Positions 52,028 through 59,641 of a DNA stretch of 64,000 nucleotides are shown here, piece after piece (the stretch's first letter is position 1; every line of letters starts with the position of its first letter). The notes under the pieces were generated by a model, which saw nothing but the letters and a program-made list of their open reading frames with translations, ran no database searches and was not told where the DNA came from. The translations under genes were made by a program, and so were the position numbers. Location: assembly GCA_036272935.1 (NCBI GenBank), contig DATAXP010000110.1:7253-71252 (forward strand), written 5' to 3'. This stretch comes from DATAXP01 sp036272935. GTDB taxonomy: Bacteria > Planctomycetota > Planctomycetia > Pirellulales > PNKZ01.

Positions 52028-52060
52028 TCATCTCCTGGCCCTGTGGTTCATCTCCTGGCC
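52021..52060. repeat. Perfect 20-bp tandem duplication
   Basis: CTGTGGTTCATCTCCTGGCC occurs twice head to tail (52021-52040 and 52041-52060). The first copy overlaps the end of the inverted repeat. It looks like a recent slippage event. Confidence 0.8.
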
Positions 52061-52099
52061 GAACAAGCCAGCTGGAGGCGGTGCAAGCATGTCGCGACG

Positions 52100-52123
52100 C
52101 GCGGGGCGAGACCCGCGGCTAAA
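52100..52123. repeat. Short TTTAGCCGCGGG hairpin after the DUF1080 gene
   Basis: On the minus strand, TTTAGCC is followed by GCGGG-TCTCGC-CCCGC, a 5-bp stem directly beyond the DUF1080 stop. It is a shortened member of the GTTTAGCC family and could terminate that gene. Confidence 0.5.
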
Positions 52124-52129
52124 TGAGAA

Positions 52130-52870
52130 TTACAGTTCTTTGATCGCGATGTTGCGGAACTGCACCAGCGCTGGCGGGCTGGTCCACTGGCCGTCCTTCT
52201 TGGCGCCGTGGTGTTGGAGCGCCAGCCGGCCTCGTGGCGGGATGCCCGGCAGTTGCGCGTCGTCGATCACCAGCTTGTCGTTCAGCAATACGGTGACGCG
52301 ATCGCCGCGCATCGTGATCTCGAACTGGTTCCACTCGCCCAAGTCACGGTCGGCCAATGTCTGGGGGGTCACGCCGGCACGCACCTCGGGGGACATTTGC
52401 TTGTCCATGCGGTACCCGTATAGTTCCCCCGAGCCGACCGGCCAGCACCAGATGTTCACCTGGTTCTTCGCTTGGCCGCGGAGGAACACGCCCGAATCGG
52501 AATCGGGCACGGTGATGCGAATCTCTTTGCCGTCGTTGTCGAGCTTGTGGGTGCCGTCGGGCTTGACGATCGGCACGCGCGGATTGAGATACGGTGTGGC
52601 CTTAATCCGCCACTCGACCCGCAGAACGAAGTCGCCGTACTCTTTGTCGGTCCATAGACTCTTGTCGCCCGTGGCTTCGCTTTCGGCGTCGTAGTCGATC
52701 ACGCCGTCGACGACCCGCCAATGGCCGTTGTCGCCGGTGGGGACGACCCAGCCGCTGAAATCTTTGCCGTTGAACAACGACACAAAGCCATCGTCGCCAC
52801 CCAAGGCAGGCGAAGACGCCAAAGCGACGCAAATCCCAACTGTCCGTAGCATTCGCGGCGTGCGCAACAT
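52130..52870 (-). CDS. DUF1080 (3-keto-disaccharide hydrolase-type) exported protein
   Basis: A 246-residue exported lectin-like beta-sandwich. The signal (RTVGICVALASSPALGG) is followed by FVSLFNGKDFSGWVVP, HWRVVDGVIDYDAES, YGDFVLRVEWRIK, DSGVFLRGQ and WNQFEITMRGDRVTVLLND, all typical of DUF1080. Family members include enzymes cleaving 3-keto sugars and many uncharacterised proteins abundant in planctomycetes. Catalysis cannot be judged from the sequence. It is transcribed alone; a hairpin follows its stop. Confidence 0.88.
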   Translation of the reverse strand: MLRTPRMLRTVGICVALASSPALGGDDGFVSLFNGKDFSGWVVPTGDNGHWRVVDGVIDYDAESEATGDKSLWTDKEYGDFVLRVEWRIKATPYLNPRVPIVKPDGTHKLDNDGKEIRITVPDSDSGVFLRGQAKNQVNIWCWPVGSGELYGYRMDKQMSPEVRAGVTPQTLADRDLGEWNQFEITMRGDRVTVLLNDKLVIDDAQLPGIPPRGRLALQHHGAKKDGQWTSPPALVQFRNIAIKEL

Positions 52871-53100
52871 GCGGCCTCTCGGGTTGTAAAAGTTTCCGTA
52901 TCGCGGGGCAGTTACAGGGATTTAATGTAATCCGTTGCCGAACCAGCCAACAGAACCATTGCAACGAGCGTAGAAAAAGCAATGATGATGCAGGGGTGGG
53001 CGGGGGCTGCGCAGCGCGCCGTTGCGATATCAATACATCTCGGCAGAATTCTTCTCGAGAATATTTCGTCTCGATGGTGGTCGAGCAGGAGGGAGCGGTC

Positions 53101-54378
53101 ATGAAGCCACGCATGCGTGTTGGCCTGATTGGTGGTGTCGCGATCCTGGCGAGTCTTTCTGCGGCAGTTGCCTTTGCCCACGGCGGCGGAGGAGGTGGTG
53201 GTGGTGGGGGGGGCGGTGGCCACGGTGGCGGCGGCTTCGGCGGAGGCGGCCACGGTGGGGGCGGCTTTCATGGCGGCGGCTTCCACGGAGGGGGCTACCA
53301 CGGTGGCGGGTTCTATGGCGGAGGTCGTTCGATCGGCGGCTACGGGGCGTCGCACGCTGGCGTGGGGACCGCGCATCCGGGACTTTCGTCGGCCGCGTCG
53401 GGGGCCCATCACGCGCCCTCCAGCAATTTCATGAGCCGTCACGGCATGACCGGCAGCAACATGGCCGGCGCTCATCATCCCGGCAGCGGCAACATGGCCG
53501 GCGGACAGCATCATTACTCCGGCAATGGACGGTCCTACTTCTACGGCTACGGCTCGCCGTTCGGGCTGTGGGGTTACCCGGGCTTCGGCTTCGGTTTCTT
53601 CCCCTGGTTTGGATACGGCTACGGCTACGGTGGATACGGGTACGGCGGATATGGTGGCTACGGCGGCTATGGCTACGGCTATCCGAACTACGCTTACCAG
53701 AACACGAATCAGTACGCGCTGGCCACCGCCCAGCCCGAGCAGCTGCAGACCTCGACGGCCGAAGTATCGCAATACGCCTCCGCAGCCGAGGTCGCCTTCA
53801 AGGCCGGCGATTACGACACCGCGGTGCGTTACTGGCGGCATTCGTTGGTCGAGGCGCCGAATAGCGGCGCGCTGGTGCTCTTGCTGGCGCAAGGATTGTT
53901 CGCCACCGGCCACTTCGACGAGGCGGCCGGCGCCGTGCAGCGCGGAATGCAGCTCTTGCCGCAAGATAAGTGGGGCGTGGTCGTCGAGAACTACACGGAG
54001 CTGTATCGCGGTAACCAGGACTTCACGAACCAGCTTCGGGCGCTCGAGACGGCCTCGGAGAAGACTGAGTCGCCAGCGATTGAGTTTCTGCTCGGCTACC
54101 AGTACGGCTACCTTGGCTATCCGAAGCAAGCCGTTCGTGAGCTCGATCACGGTCTGAAGCTCGCCCCGCAGGACGACATGGCCAAGAAGCTGCGGGCGAT
54201 CTTCGCCGCGAAGCTGAACCCGGCCGACGTGCCGCCGACACCCGGCGCCGCGGCAGCGAGTAACGGGCCGGCGCTGAGTGCGCCGGCAGGTGGCGAGTTA
54301 CCGGCGCCGCAGCCTAACGCTCCGAAGGCCGAAAGTGCGGCCCCGGTCGATAAGCAGGCCAGCAACCCGGGAACGTAA
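53101..54378 (+). CDS. Exported glycine-rich protein with TPR C-terminus
   Basis: A 425-residue exported protein. Signal RVGLIGGVAILASLSAAVAF is cleaved near AHGG. Residues 27-80 are Gly/His-rich, with a run of about 13 Gly and repeated HGGGF units; residues about 145-205 are Gly/Tyr-rich (GYGYGGYGYGGYGGYG). From about 222 a TPR-like part begins (AAEVAFKAGDYDTAVRYWRH, GYLGYPKQAVRELDHGLKLA), and the last 50 residues are Pro/Ala-rich. ATG 53101 has GGAGG at proper spacing; the frame upstream is noise. The poly-G tract could change length by slippage. Function unknown; scaffold or wall protein is plausible. Confidence 0.8.
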   Translation: MKPRMRVGLIGGVAILASLSAAVAFAHGGGGGGGGGGGGGHGGGGFGGGGHGGGGFHGGGFHGGGYHGGGFYGGGRSIGGYGASHAGVGTAHPGLSSAASGAHHAPSSNFMSRHGMTGSNMAGAHHPGSGNMAGGQHHYSGNGRSYFYGYGSPFGLWGYPGFGFGFFPWFGYGYGYGGYGYGGYGGYGGYGYGYPNYAYQNTNQYALATAQPEQLQTSTAEVSQYASAAEVAFKAGDYDTAVRYWRHSLVEAPNSGALVLLLAQGLFATGHFDEAAGAVQRGMQLLPQDKWGVVVENYTELYRGNQDFTNQLRALETASEKTESPAIEFLLGYQYGYLGYPKQAVRELDHGLKLAPQDDMAKKLRAIFAAKLNPADVPPTPGAAAASNGPALSAPAGGELPAPQPNAPKAESAAPVDKQASNPGT

Positions 54379-54384
54379 CGACAT

Positions 54385-55170
54385 TCACGCTCGCTCGGTC
54401 ATCAGCCGGGCGAGCGACGTGACGAGGCGCAGCGGGAACAATCGCCCGCCGATGGCTAGCGCCTGATTGAAGACGCCTGGAATGACTACCCGCTTCCCGC
54501 GCAGCATCGCGCGGTAGCCGGTGCGCGCGACGAATTCCGTGCTGGTGGTGCCGAAGGCGAACAGCCGCGTCTCGGCGGCGCCGGCGCGAGCCGCAAACTC
54601 GGTGGGTGTTGGGCCCGGGCACAACACGGTCACGGTGACGCCGGTCGGCGCCAGCTCATTCGCCAGGGCCATGCTCAGGCTGAGCACGTAAGCCTTGGTG
54701 GCAAAGTACACGGCCAGCAGCGGCCCCGGTTGAAATGCCGCGGTCGAGGCGACATTCAGGATACGGCCATGCCGCCGGGCGATCATCGGCGGCAGCAGCA
54801 GCCGCGTCAGTTCGGTGAGCGTGGCGGCGTTCAGATCGACCATCTGCCGGACCGCGGCCGGATCGGTTTCGGCGAACAGCCCCCAGGCACCGAAGCCGGC
54901 GTTGTTCACCAAGGCATCGATCGTTGTCTCACGGCGCCGCAATTCGTCAACGAGTTCCCCTGCCGACCCGGGCACCGCCAGGTCCTTGACGATCGCGTGC
55001 ACCGGCCGGCCTGAAAGGCCGCGCAGCTCGCCCGCGCGCTCGTTGAGCAGTTCCGCCCGCCGCGCGACAAGCACCAACTCCCAGCCATCGCGGGCAAACA
55101 ACCGCGCCAGCTCGAGGCCGATGCCGCTGGTTGCACCGGTGATTAGCGCGGTGCCGGGGCTGTCGTTCAT
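54385..55170 (-). CDS. Short-chain dehydrogenase/reductase
   Basis: A 261-residue classical SDR. The Rossmann start ALITGATSGIGLELARLFA, NNAGFGAWG, the catalytic Ser in NVASTAAF and the YxxxK pair in VYFATKAYVLSLS are intact. This version resembles the DltE/YdfG branch; substrate is not inferable. ATG 55170 has a GGGGAT stretch ahead; the upstream extension has no family match. Convergent with the Gly-rich TPR gene, with only 6 bp between the stops. Confidence 0.9.
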   Translation of the reverse strand: MNDSPGTALITGATSGIGLELARLFARDGWELVLVARRAELLNERAGELRGLSGRPVHAIVKDLAVPGSAGELVDELRRRETTIDALVNNAGFGAWGLFAETDPAAVRQMVDLNAATLTELTRLLLPPMIARRHGRILNVASTAAFQPGPLLAVYFATKAYVLSLSMALANELAPTGVTVTVLCPGPTPTEFAARAGAAETRLFAFGTTSTEFVARTGYRAMLRGKRVVIPGVFNQALAIGGRLFPLRLVTSLARLMTERA

Positions 55171-55189
55171 CGTGTGATCCCCGTGCCGC

Positions 55190-56431
55190 TCAACGGTACG
55201 GCGACCAGGGGCGAGTAACCGTGCGCGAGGGACCGTCATCGGCGCCGGCGGAACCGTCGGGGTCGCTGAGCAGCACGCGCGGCCCTTCGTCCGACATGCC
55301 ATCGGGATAGCCCGGCATCGGCCCGGCGACCATTGGAATGGTGGGCACGGGGTTCTGCTGCATGGGACTGGGTTGCATCGGCATCGGCGCTGTCGGCACG
55401 TAGCCTGGCGCTCTGGGCCAGGGACGCGTCGCGCGGGTCCATTGCCCGCCCGGCAGTGACTGTCCGGTCGGCCAAGGCGGCTGCTGACGTCGCACGGCCG
55501 GGCCGACCGGCGGCAGTTCCACGTCGATCACTCCCTCGGCGTCGAGCTTGCTGCCGTCGTTCTTCAGGTAACGGGCATTTACGACCAGCCGGTTATTCTG
55601 CGGCGCAGCGCTGGGCCAGCGCAGGTCGAACCGCCAACCTTTGCCGTCGGGGGTTGATCGCCAACGCGGGGCGATCTCGTCGGCCGTGAAGTCCCAACGT
55701 GCAATCCGGCTCGATTCGCCGGCCAGCGACGGGTCCATCACCACGATCGACAACTGCCCGGGCACTTCGGTCGGCCGGCCATCGGCATCGAGCGGCTCGA
55801 TGAGCACGGTCACGCCGTCGGCCCCGGGCCGATTGTCACTCGCAAAGCCACCGGTGACGCGCGGATTAATGGCGATGCCCATCACTTCGCCCGGCGGGCC
55901 TTTGGGCGCCTCGGGCTCGACGACGGTCTTTTGCGAGGCGTTGCCGATCTTTAGATCGGGCAGCGGCGACGGATTGGGCACTGCCGATGAATTGGGGTAA
56001 CGCGATCGCGGCAGTTCGCCCTCGGGAATATCAGGGTTTGGCGGCTGGATCTCAGGCGGGGCGCGAAACGGCGGAGCCTGCTCGCTGGGCAGCTCGATGG
56101 TCGGCGGCGCCAATCCGCCAGGGCCCGGGGTGCGACCGCCGTTGTACGAGCCGCGCTGCGGCAGCTCTTCGAGCCGTGTCGGCGGGGCGGTCCGAATGGT
56201 CCCCTCCATTGCGGGGCTGCCGTACGCCGGCGACGCCGCGGGATCGCAGCCTTGGGCATTGAGCACCGCCTGGCACTGCGCGAGCTTGCACTCCAGCGCG
56301 TAGATCTGATCTTCCTGCCGGCGCAGATCGCGCTCGAGCAGTTCCTGCGCGCCGCGATTGCGGCAGCCTACCGCTAGCGCCAGCGCAGGCAATAGCGCGA
56401 CGACGAAGGCTCGGGGCCAGCTCGGTTTCAT
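55190..56431 (-). CDS. Planctomycete lipoprotein with coiled-coil start
   Basis: A 413-residue protein. The lipobox LALAVGC (Cys23) follows a hydrophobic signal, so it is anchored in a membrane by lipid. Residues 25-60 form a short coiled coil (LLERDLRRQEDQIYALECKL) of the type found at the start of many planctomycete exoproteins. The middle is Pro-rich and disordered; about 185-320 is a beta-rich domain (PRVTGGFASDNRPGADGVTV, FTADEIAPRWRSTP). The end is again Pro/Met-rich. ATG has GAGG ahead. Function unknown. It starts 49 bp beyond the clpP stop, with the same orientation. Confidence 0.7.
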   Translation of the reverse strand: MKPSWPRAFVVALLPALALAVGCRNRGAQELLERDLRRQEDQIYALECKLAQCQAVLNAQGCDPAASPAYGSPAMEGTIRTAPPTRLEELPQRGSYNGGRTPGPGGLAPPTIELPSEQAPPFRAPPEIQPPNPDIPEGELPRSRYPNSSAVPNPSPLPDLKIGNASQKTVVEPEAPKGPPGEVMGIAINPRVTGGFASDNRPGADGVTVLIEPLDADGRPTEVPGQLSIVVMDPSLAGESSRIARWDFTADEIAPRWRSTPDGKGWRFDLRWPSAAPQNNRLVVNARYLKNDGSKLDAEGVIDVELPPVGPAVRRQQPPWPTGQSLPGGQWTRATRPWPRAPGYVPTAPMPMQPSPMQQNPVPTIPMVAGPMPGYPDGMSDEGPRVLLSDPDGSAGADDGPSRTVTRPWSPYR

Positions 56432-56479
56432 GGCGACCTCGCTATCCTTAGCGACTGTCCCCCCCGGGATAATACTATC

Positions 56480-57088
56480 TCACTGCTCCGCAGGACGCGG
56501 CCGGCGTTCGATTCGTTCGACCACCCGATCGATCAACCGATACTCGAGCGCCTCCTCGGCCGACATGAAGCGATCGCGATCGGTGTCCTTCTCGATCTTG
56601 TCCAGCGGATGTCCGGTGTGCTTGAGCAGGATGCCGTTCAACTTGTCCTTGATCTTCTTGAATTCCTTGGCGTGGATCATGATCTCTTCGGCGGTTCCTT
56701 CCATGCCGGCTAGCGGCTGGTGGATCATGATCCGCGCGTTGGGTAGCGCGTGCCGCTTGCCCGCGGCACCGGCCGTGAGCAGCACCGCCCCCATGCTCGC
56801 CGCCTGGCCGATGCAGTAGGTTGCCACGTCGCAGGTGACGAACTGCATGGTGTCGTAAATCGCCAGGCCCGCGGTGACGCTGCCTCCCGGCGAGTTCACG
56901 TACAGGTGAATGTCGGCCTCGGGGTCTTCCGATTGCAGGAACAGCATCTGGGCGACGATCGAGTTGGCCATCTCGTCGTTGACCTGCGAGCCGAGAAAGA
57001 TGATGCGGTCTTTCAGCAGCCGGCTATAGATGTCCATAGCCCGCTCTTCGCGGCCGCTCTTTTCAATGACAAACGGGATCAACGGCAT
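56480..57088 (-). CDS. clpP: ClpP protease subunit, canonical active site
   Basis: A 202-residue serine peptidase that forms a barrel with a Clp ATPase. The catalytic triad is intact: Ser98 in GQAASMGAVLL, His123 in RIMIHQPLAG and the Asp in EKDTDRDRFMSAEEA. The first 10 residues (MPLIPFVIEK) are a short pro-segment. It lies 3 bp after the other clpP gene. clpX, a frequent neighbour, is not in the window. Confidence 0.95.
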   Translation of the reverse strand: MPLIPFVIEKSGREERAMDIYSRLLKDRIIFLGSQVNDEMANSIVAQMLFLQSEDPEADIHLYVNSPGGSVTAGLAIYDTMQFVTCDVATYCIGQAASMGAVLLTAGAAGKRHALPNARIMIHQPLAGMEGTAEEIMIHAKEFKKIKDKLNGILLKHTGHPLDKIEKDTDRDRFMSAEEALEYRLIDRVVERIERRPRPAEQ

Positions 57089-57091
57089 CGG

Positions 57092-57706
57092 TTATTCGTC
57101 CTTCTCTTCCTGTTCGGCCGCAAGCTGCTGCTTGGTCAGGATGCCATCGACGAGTCCATATTCCTTGGCCTGCTCGGCGTGCATGTAGAAATCGCGATCG
57201 GTATCCTTGGCGATCCGCTCGATCGGTTGGCCGGTGTGCCCGGCAAGAATCTTGTTCAACCGATCTCGCTCGCGCAGGATTTCATCGGCCTGAATGGCGA
57301 TGTCGGAAACCTGTCCGCCCACCTGGCCATACGGCTGATGGATCATCACCTTGGCGTGGGGCAACGCCAGCCGCTTGCCCTTGGTGCCTCCGGCCAACAA
57401 CACCGCGGCGCCGCTGGCGGCGAGGCCGACGCAGTAGGTGGCCACGGCGCAGGTGAGAATCTGCATCGTGTCGTAAATCGCCAGCGTGGCGGTGACGCTG
57501 CCGCCGGGCGAGTTGATGTAGAAGTGAATGTCCTTGCGGCGGTTTTCGCTCTGCAAGTACAGCAGCTTCATCACCAACTCGTTGGCGTTGCCGTCGTAAA
57601 TCTCGCCCTGCAGAAAGATGATGCGGTTCTCCAGCAACAGATCGCCGAGCGTGAGCTGGCGCTGCCGTTGGTAGTCGCGATAGTTGGCTTGGGGGTCAAA
57701 TGGCAT
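57092..57706 (-). CDS. clpP: ClpP protease subunit, divergent active-site loop
   Basis: A 204-residue ClpP paralogue. His123 (KVMIHQPYGQVGG) and Asp (AKDTDRDFYMHAEQA) are kept, and Ser98 is present, but the loop reads GLAASGAAVLL in place of GQAASMGAVLL. Residues beside the oxyanion hole therefore differ, so activity may be reduced or need the partner, as in two-ClpP systems of Mycobacterium and Listeria. The N-terminal start MPFDPQANYRDYQRQRQLTL is longer and charged. Shared transcript with the downstream clpP. Confidence 0.93.
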   Translation of the reverse strand: MPFDPQANYRDYQRQRQLTLGDLLLENRIIFLQGEIYDGNANELVMKLLYLQSENRRKDIHFYINSPGGSVTATLAIYDTMQILTCAVATYCVGLAASGAAVLLAGGTKGKRLALPHAKVMIHQPYGQVGGQVSDIAIQADEILRERDRLNKILAGHTGQPIERIAKDTDRDFYMHAEQAKEYGLVDGILTKQQLAAEQEEKDE

Positions 57707-57716
57707 ATGGTCTTCT

Positions 57717-57785
57717 TTGAATGCTTAATGCGGAATGCTTAATGGATGCAATTATGCATGAAGCATTCATCATTCCGCATTCTCT
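57717..57785. repeat. GAATGCGGAATG-type inverted repeat between tig and clpP
   Basis: GAATGCTTAATGCGGAATGC and CATTCATCATTCCGCATTC face each other around a short AT-rich loop. The right arm, read on the minus strand, contains the last codons and the TGA of trigger factor. A third class of dispersed palindrome in the window. Confidence 0.65.
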
Positions 57786-59215
57786 CGCTCCTCTTCCGCT
57801 TCGCCGCCTGCCGCTTCGTCGAGCGCCTCGGCCTCGGGCGCTTCCAACTCGTACGGCACTTCCTTGAACTTGGCGCTGGCCATAATCAGCTCGATCGCCT
57901 TGCGCTCGACAATCTGGTTGCGCAGCGCGTCCATCAGGCCGCGCTTTTCGAGATGGGCACGCACGCGCCGCGGGCTCTCGCTGCTTTGCCGGGCGATCAG
58001 GTCGATCTCGGTATCGTAGTCCTCGGGCGTGTCTTCGATCTTCTCTTCCTCGGCGATCCGTTCGAGGATGAAGTGTTCTTTCAGCGAGCGGGCTGTCGAG
58101 GCCTGGCTGTTCTGCGAAATCTCGTTGATGTGGCCGCGAATCTGATCGTCGCTGAAACCGCTGCGGCGCAGCTCCAAGATGCTCCGTTCCAGCTCGCGGC
58201 CTGCTTGCCGCTTCAGCAGCCCCGGAGGTAAATCCCAATCGGCCGCCACCGTGAGCGACGCGAGAATTTGTTGCCGGGCCCGTTGCTGCTGTTCATATTG
58301 CAGACGGCGCTGGAGATTGTCGCGGATCGCGTCGCGTAGTTCCGCTTCCGACTGGAAGCCTCCCATCTCTTCGAGGAACGCCGGCGTCAGCTCGGGCAGC
58401 TCGAGCTTTTTCACTTCGAGCACCTCGAACGTCGCCTTGATCGTCTTGCCGCGCAGCGATTCTTTCGGGGCGTCGTCGGTGATCTTCGCCTCGCCGACGC
58501 GCGTCTCGCCCGCCTTCACGCCTTTCATCAGCTTGTCGAACTTCTCGACCCGGCCGTCGCGGAAACTCAGCGCCGGGCGGATGCGCATCGCCTGTTCCTT
58601 GAGCGAATGAATCTCTTCATCGCCGTCGGTGAACGTGACGTTGGCGGTCACGTAGTCGCCGGCCTTCGCCGGTCCGTCGTGCGGCACCAGCTTGCCGTGC
58701 TTGGCGATCATGCGTTGCAGCTCGGCGTCGATGTCGGCATCGCTGAACTCGCGCACGGGGCGGTCGATCGACAAGCCCTTCCACTTCGGCAGGTCGAACT
58801 CGGGACGCACCTCGATATCGAACTCGAACGTCATCGGGCCGTCGTCAGGGATGACGATGCTTGCCGGATCGAAATCCGGCTCGCTGATCGGCGTCAGTTG
58901 CTGCTCGTCCGACAATTGCCCCAGGCTGTCGACGATCAACGAGCTCTTGATCTGGTCGCTGATCTCTTTGCGGAACTTGCGCTCGACCAGCTTGCGCGGC
59001 GCGCGTCCCTGGCGAAACCCAGGGACCTCGGCCTTGGGCATCAGCTCGCCGAAGGCGTCGCCCAGGTAGCGGTCGATGTCGGCGCGGGGGATGGTCACCG
59101 TCACGTGGCGTTCGCACGCGCTCTTACGGTCGATCTTCACGTCGAGCTCAAGCTTCTGCTTTTCGCCTTCGGCGTCCTGGGTGGCGACATCGTCGGTGTC
59201 ACGATCGGTGGACAT
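57770..59215 (-). CDS. tig: Trigger factor (ribosome-associated chaperone)
   Basis: Binds nascent chains at the ribosome exit and has peptidyl-prolyl isomerase activity. The 481-residue protein has the ribosome-binding segment MPKAEVPGFRQGRAPRKLVE (variant of the usual GFRxGKxP), a PPIase domain from about 175 (GDYVTANVTFTDGDE), and the helical C-terminal arms. It has an acidic tail (EAPEAEALDEAAGGEAEEE). The last codons come from an inverted repeat. ATG 59215 has AAAGAG ahead. It is followed by two clpP genes, the usual arrangement in bacteria, here with a duplicated clpP. Confidence 0.93.
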   Translation of the reverse strand: MSTDRDTDDVATQDAEGEKQKLELDVKIDRKSACERHVTVTIPRADIDRYLGDAFGELMPKAEVPGFRQGRAPRKLVERKFRKEISDQIKSSLIVDSLGQLSDEQQLTPISEPDFDPASIVIPDDGPMTFEFDIEVRPEFDLPKWKGLSIDRPVREFSDADIDAELQRMIAKHGKLVPHDGPAKAGDYVTANVTFTDGDEEIHSLKEQAMRIRPALSFRDGRVEKFDKLMKGVKAGETRVGEAKITDDAPKESLRGKTIKATFEVLEVKKLELPELTPAFLEEMGGFQSEAELRDAIRDNLQRRLQYEQQQRARQQILASLTVAADWDLPPGLLKRQAGRELERSILELRRSGFSDDQIRGHINEISQNSQASTARSLKEHFILERIAEEEKIEDTPEDYDTEIDLIARQSSESPRRVRAHLEKRGLMDALRNQIVERKAIELIMASAKFKEVPYELEAPEAEALDEAAGGEAEEERENAE

Positions 59216-59281
59216 GCGGCGCTCTTTCGGGCTCGGAAACGATGCGGTCGATAAGTGTCGCAGCCGCCGGGTGCAGTCAAA

Positions 59282-59354
59282 AGCGGGTGATGGGATTCGA
59301 ACCCACGACAACGACGTTGGCAACGTCGTGCTCTACCAACTGAGCTACACCCGC
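59282..59354 (-). tRNA. tRNA-Gly (anticodon GCC)
   Basis: Reading the minus strand, the acceptor stem GCGGGTG pairs with CACCCGC; the D arm is GCTC-AGTTGGTA-GAGC; the anticodon arm CGACG-TTGCCAA-CGTCG places GCC at the anticodon, so it reads GGC Gly codons. The T arm is GTGGG-TTCGAAT-CCCAT. The 3' CCA is not encoded. It lies 67 bp upstream of tig on the same strand and may share a transcript. Confidence 0.97.
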
Positions 59355-59524
59355 AAAAACTGCACCTGCTACGACCCGGTTCAATCGATCGAAAGCCATC
59401 GGAATCGATCGCGGTCGGAAAAGGGAGGACTGGAACACAGGATTATAGGAGGCCTAAGGGGGCTTGCAAGGGCAGTTGAGCATGGCCGCCGGGGGCGCCT
59501 GGCCCGGATCGTCGAACCGCATCG

Positions 59525-59552
59525 TTGCAGCGTCACTTTCGCCAGCTATAGT
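59525..59552 (+). promoter_or_regulatory. Possible promoter of the FHA-domain gene
   Basis: TTGCAG (59525-59530), a 16-bp spacer and TATAGT (59547-59552), about 90 bp before the ATG. The -10 matches five of six bases; the -35 only the TTG. Confidence 0.35.
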
Positions 59553-59641
59553 AAGAATTTGGGGCGCTTTTCCCCGCCGGCTTTTTACGGTTCCAGCCTC
59601 GAACTTGGTCGCTCCGTTTTCGCGGAGCCTATCCGCTATTG

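Noticed and set aside
52870..52900. Segment CTCGGGTTGTAAAAGTTT resembling part of 16S rRNA
   Set aside because: Only a short stretch resembles 16S rRNA; the flanks do not, and the position is a normal intergenic gap.
53180..53340. Repeated GGCGGC units as a CRISPR array
   Set aside because: The repeats are in frame and encode Gly-rich peptide; there are no regular spacers or cas genes.
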